DNA from: Anaerolineaceae bacterium
GTDB lineage: Bacteria; Chloroflexota; Anaerolineae; Anaerolineales; Anaerolineaceae
Direction: 5' to 3'
Length of the DNA stretch: 9,913 nucleotides
Assembly: GCA_014860845.1 (NCBI GenBank)
Contig: JACZIY010000535.1
Coordinates: 1-9,913, forward strand
Below the pieces are notes generated by a model. The model was not told the DNA's origin. It did not search any database and was given only the letters and a program-made list of their open reading frames with translations. Below, in pieces: positions 7,687 through 9,913 of this stretch (position 1 is the first letter of the stretch; each line of letters starts with the position of its first letter). Both the position numbers and the translations under genes were made by a program.

Positions 7687-8298
7687 TTATTCTTCTTCAG
7701 AAGTGGTTTCACCCAATGCCCAACGGGCAAATCGGCGAACAACAATATTTTCACCCAATGAAACAACTTTTTCATTTATTAATTGTTGGATGGTAATGTC
7801 TTCATTGCGAATATATGGCTGACGCATCAACACAACTTCGTTTTTGAATTTTTCTAAAGTTCCTTCAACAATCCGTGGAAGGATTGCTTCTGGTTTTCCG
7901 TCTTCACGAGCTTTGGCAGCTGCAATTTGAGCTTCCTTATCCAAAACTTCCTGTGGAATATCTTCTTCACGAATGTATTCTGGTGACGATGCTGCAATTT
8001 GCAGTGCGATCTCATGAGCAAGCTCACGGAAGGGTTCAGAGCGACCAACAAAGTCGGTTTCTACGTTTACTTCTACCATTACACCAACGCGGCCATTGCC
8101 ATGATTGTAAAGTTCGACCACACCTTCAGAGGCATTTCGAGATGCACGTTTGGCGGCTTTTGCCAAACCTTTTTCGCGTAAGAAATCCAAAGCTTTGTTT
8201 AAATCTCCGTCAGCGCTTTCCAGTGCTTTTCGGCAATCTAAAATGCCAGCGCCAGTAGACTCTCTTAATTTTTTGATATCTTCAGTTGAAATTGCCAT
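7687..8298 (-). CDS. tsf: Elongation factor Ts (short type)
   Basis: EF-Ts is the guanine-nucleotide exchange factor that releases GDP from EF-Tu during translation elongation. Seen in 203 residues: an N-terminal UBA-like domain (about 1-50) with KKLRESTGAGILDCRKAL (9-26), VNVETDFVGR (77-86) containing the TDFV motif that inserts into EF-Tu, and a C-terminal part with VVLMRQPYI (155-163). The length fits the short form known from Thermus (about 196 residues) rather than the E. coli form (283), which has an extra dimerisation/coiled-coil region. The C-terminus ends in a small acidic patch. AAGGA lies nine bases before the ATG. It follows rpsB after 45 bp in the usual rpsB-tsf order and is closed by a strong terminator. 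Confidence 0.97.
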   Translation of the reverse strand: MAISTEDIKKLRESTGAGILDCRKALESADGDLNKALDFLREKGLAKAAKRASRNASEGVVELYNHGNGRVGVMVEVNVETDFVGRSEPFRELAHEIALQIAASSPEYIREEDIPQEVLDKEAQIAAAKAREDGKPEAILPRIVEGTLEKFKNEVVLMRQPYIRNEDITIQQLINEKVVSLGENIVVRRFARWALGETTSEEE

Positions 8299-8322
8299 TT
8301 TTAAAAATCCTTAATTTTCTTT

Positions 8323-8341
8323 CATTCCAAACAAAGGAATG
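8323..8341 (-). repeat. Intercistronic hairpin between rpsB and tsf
   Basis: CATTCC (8341-8336 on the minus strand) and GGAATG (8328-8323) form a perfect six-pair stem with a seven-base loop. It begins three bases after the rpsB stop, and no U-run follows, so it is not a typical terminator. It could affect processing of the rpsB-tsf mRNA or the S2:EF-Ts ratio. Function is inferred only from position. Confidence 0.5.
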
Positions 8342-8343
8342 TT

Positions 8344-9414
8344 CTACTTTTCATCCAAATCTTCAGATTCGATTGATACATCTTCTTCAACATCTTCAGC
8401 AACTACTTCAGTTAGTGCTTCAGCTTTTTTTGTAGCTTTGGCTTTTGTAGTTTTTTTGGCTTTTGTTGCAGGTTTTTTAACAACAACTTCTTCCTCTTCG
8501 ACATCAACAAGATCTTCAACAACACTATCTGTTTCTGCTTTGATTGTTTCTACAACTTCTTCGACTTCTTCCACAACTTCTTCTTCTTTTTCAACATCAA
8601 GTTTTGCTAAAGTTGAAGCACCCAATAATGTCTCATCAGCCAATTCCGCATCTTCTTCCATGCGACGACGCACAACCACTGGTTTTTCTTCGCCAGGTGT
8701 CATTTCTTCATCGAGATCCTCATCTTTGCGTAAGGATTTACCTTCAACTACTGCATCAGCAATTTTGGCAACCATTAGTTTAATCGCTCGAATTGCATCA
8801 TCATTTGAGGGAATCACATGGTCAATGTGGCGTGGATCGCAGTTCGTGTCGACCATTGCGATGATGGGAACACCCTTTAAGTTCGCTTCATGAACAGCTG
8901 TCTCTTCACGGCTGACATCAATAATGAAGAGCAAATCAGGGATTTTCTTCATGTTGCGAACACCGCTTAAACGGATCATCAGACGGTTAATTTCACGATC
9001 GATCATCAACGCTTCCTTTTTGGTGTAAGAATTGATGTCACCAGTCTCGTGAAGTTTTTCTAACCGTTCAAGTTCGCCGATTCGTTGGCTAATTGTTGTC
9101 CAATTGGTTAATGTTCCACCCAACCATCTTTCTGTAACGTAGGGCATACCACAGCGCATAGCTTCTTCTTTAATTGTTTCTTGCGCCTGACGTTTTGTAC
9201 CCACGAACAGAATTGTTCCACCAGCTGCTACTGTATCGCGCACGATATTATAGGCTGAATTGATTGCCTTGACTGTTTGTTGCAGATCAAGGATATGAAT
9301 ACCATTGCGTTCCGTAAAGATAAACGGTCGCATTCCAGGGTGCCATTTATTGGTACGGTGACCAAAGTGAACACCACTTTCCAAGAGAGCTTTCATGGAA
9401 ATTACAGATGCCAT
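8344..9414 (-). CDS. rpsB: 30S ribosomal protein S2 with long C-terminal extension
   Basis: S2 binds the 30S subunit between head and body late in assembly and is needed to recruit S1 in bacteria that have it. Seen in 356 residues: a canonical S2 core from about 1 to 228, with [19 protein letters not shown] (10-28), [10 protein letters not shown] (69-78), [11 protein letters not shown] (95-105), [17 protein letters not shown] (161-177) and [20 protein letters not shown] (189-208). The remaining 128 or so residues form an extension unlike the core: acidic (about 229-310, rich in Glu and Val), then a Lys/Ala/Thr cluster (313-330), then acidic again to the C-terminus. Typical S2 proteins are about 230-260 residues. 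AAGGAG (9434-9429) lies 14 bases before the ATG, a long spacing. A later ATG at residue 7 has no ribosome binding site. It has its own promoter and leader and is divergent from surE. Confidence 0.96.
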   Translation of the reverse strand: MASVISMKALLESGVHFGHRTNKWHPGMRPFIFTERNGIHILDLQQTVKAINSAYNIVRDTVAAGGTILFVGTKRQAQETIKEEAMRCGMPYVTERWLGGTLTNWTTISQRIGELERLEKLHETGDINSYTKKEALMIDREINRLMIRLSGVRNMKKIPDLLFIIDVSREETAVHEANLKGVPIIAMVDTNCDPRHIDHVIPSNDDAIRAIKLMVAKIADAVVEGKSLRKDEDLDEEMTPGEEKPVVVRRRMEEDAELADETLLGASTLAKLDVEKEEEVVEEVEEVVETIKAETDSVVEDLVDVEEEEVVVKKPATKAKKTTKAKATKKAEALTEVVAEDVEEDVSIESEDLDEK

Positions 9415-9540
9415 ATTGTTTTTACTTTCTCCTTATAAATTTTCGTTAGTCCTCCGCTCTCGTCAACCCATTTGATCAGAACATCCAGGATGCACGCTGA
9501 TATGGTCAGAGAACGTGTGTAATGTACTGCTTTTCGCAGC
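9415..9540 (-). promoter_or_regulatory. Structured 5' leader of rpsB
   Basis: If transcription starts near 9540, the leader is about 126 nt. It opens with hairpin GCTGCGAAAAGCAGT (9540-9526). A larger irregular hairpin (9515-9455) follows: CGTTCTC pairs with GAGAGCG (one G-U), GACC with GGTT, ATCAG with CTGAT, and GCATC with GATGT around CTG, the four stems stacked on one another through small internal loops. The AAGGAG site follows after about 20 bases. Ribosomal-protein mRNAs often carry such leaders for autoregulation, and S2 is known to repress its own operon in E. coli. Binding of S2 here is inference. I do not recognise this fold as a described family. Confidence 0.5.
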
Positions 9541-9546
9541 CGGATT

Positions 9547-9576
9547 AGTATATCATGAAGTTTGTTGAATCGTCCA
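9547..9576 (-). promoter_or_regulatory. Extended -10 promoter of the rpsB cluster
   Basis: On the minus strand TATACT (9552-9547, five of six matches) is preceded by TGA, an extended -10. TGGACG (9576-9571) lies 18 bp upstream, with four of six -35 matches. The T-rich stretch upstream (around 9579-9585) could act as an UP-like element. Initiation would fall near 9540. Confidence 0.6.
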
Positions 9577-9635
9577 GAAAAAATATGGCTTGTGTCAAGG
9601 CTTTTCAATTAATGCAGGGAACAGAATACTGGATA

Positions 9636-9664
9636 TCAAATGATTCGTCTTATTATTCTATAAT
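9636..9664 (+). promoter_or_regulatory. Candidate promoter of surE
   Basis: A perfect TATAAT lies at 9659-9664. The hexamer 17 bp upstream (TCAAAT, 9636-9641) is a poor -35. Initiation near 9671 would give a leader of about 47 bases. The rest of the rpsB/surE spacer (9599-9635) shows nothing I can assign. Confidence 0.4.
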
Positions 9665-9717
9665 GGAGATATATATAAAGGAAGTTAATTAAAAATCATA
9701 CCAGACAGGAAAAGTTA

Positions 9718-9913
9718 ATGACACACATTCTTGTAACCAACGATGATGGAATTCTGGCTCCAGGGATTATTGAATTAGCGAGATCTTTAACCCAATTGGG
9801 TAGGGTGTCGGTTTTAGCACCGGATAAAAATTGGTCAGTATCCGGACACAAGAAAACACTCCATAAGCCGCTCAGAGTAAGGAAGGTAAATTTAATAGAT
9901 GGTGTCACAGCTT
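9718..9913 (+). CDS. surE: 5'/3'-nucleotidase SurE (N-terminal part, cut by window edge)
   Basis: SurE is a metal-dependent nucleoside monophosphate phosphatase linked to stationary-phase survival and stress. Only 65 codons are visible. Seen: ILVTNDDGILAPGI (4-17), in which Asp9 and Asp10 are the family's metal ligands, and VLAPDKNWSVSGHKKTLHKP (32-51), corresponding to the family block that supplies the Ser ligand (Ser40 or Ser42 here). The N-terminal fold matches a Rossmann-like start with no signal peptide, so the protein is cytoplasmic. AGGA (9707-9710) lies seven bases before the ATG. The gene is divergent from rpsB and continues beyond the window. Confidence 0.93.
   Translation, partial: MTHILVTNDDGILAPGIIELARSLTQLGRVSVLAPDKNWSVSGHKKTLHKPLRVRKVNLIDGVTA

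Noticed and set aside
8339..8893. 184-codon Ser/Thr-rich frame on the plus strand
   Set aside because: It is the antisense shadow of the low-complexity S2 tail: GAA/AAG codons read backwards give Ser, Phe and Leu. It has no ribosome binding site or plausible domain.
9593..9598. Perfect TTGACA on the minus strand upstream of rpsB as a second -35
   Set aside because: No -10-like hexamer lies 15-19 bp downstream. It may be fortuitous or part of an upstream element.
9402..9608. 68-codon minus-strand frame spanning the rpsB leader
   Set aside because: It begins at a TTG with no ribosome binding site, upstream of the rpsB promoter, overlaps the rpsB start in another frame and resembles no known protein.

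Overview
This 9.9 kb window is a bacterial chromosome segment with moderate-to-low GC, made almost entirely of housekeeping genes. It holds nine protein-coding genes, two of them cut by the window edges, packed in convergent and divergent pairs. The short (203-residue) EF-Ts, the SurE N-terminus, the membrane-anchored C39-like peptidase with a Pro/Thr-rich stalk and the full-length NfeD protease together suggest a Chloroflexota bacterium, perhaps Anaerolineae. That placement is inferred from protein character, not from any search.

Left part (1-3500): a minus-strand gene for an anchored C39-like peptidase runs off the left edge. It is divergent from a plus-strand pair encoding an alpha-glucan phosphorylase (GT35) and a UPF0316/DUF2179 membrane protein, whose ribosome binding site overlaps the phosphorylase stop codon. 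The 210-bp divergent spacer carries two inverted repeats and a perfect extended -10 placed so that the peptidase mRNA would be leaderless.

Middle (3472-6909): an NfeD-family membrane serine protease (minus) is divergent from dnaK (plus). Both ends of this block are closed by hairpins with A-tracts on one side and T-tracts on the other. These look like bidirectional terminators shared with the convergent neighbours: UPF0316/nfeD and dnaK/pyrH.

Right part (6910-9913): the minus-strand cluster rpsB-tsf-pyrH encodes ribosomal protein S2, EF-Ts and UMP kinase. A strong terminator lies between tsf and pyrH, and frr, the usual fourth member, is absent. rpsB has an extended -10 promoter, a 126-nt leader that folds by eye into two hairpins, and a long acidic/Lys-rich C-terminal tail on S2. 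surE starts divergently and runs off the right edge.

I found no mobile element, CRISPR array, tRNA or rRNA gene, and no clear novel multi-gene system. The points most worth checking are the rpsB leader, the S2 tail, the leaderless architecture of the peptidase gene, the tsf/pyrH terminator and the palindromes upstream of glgP.
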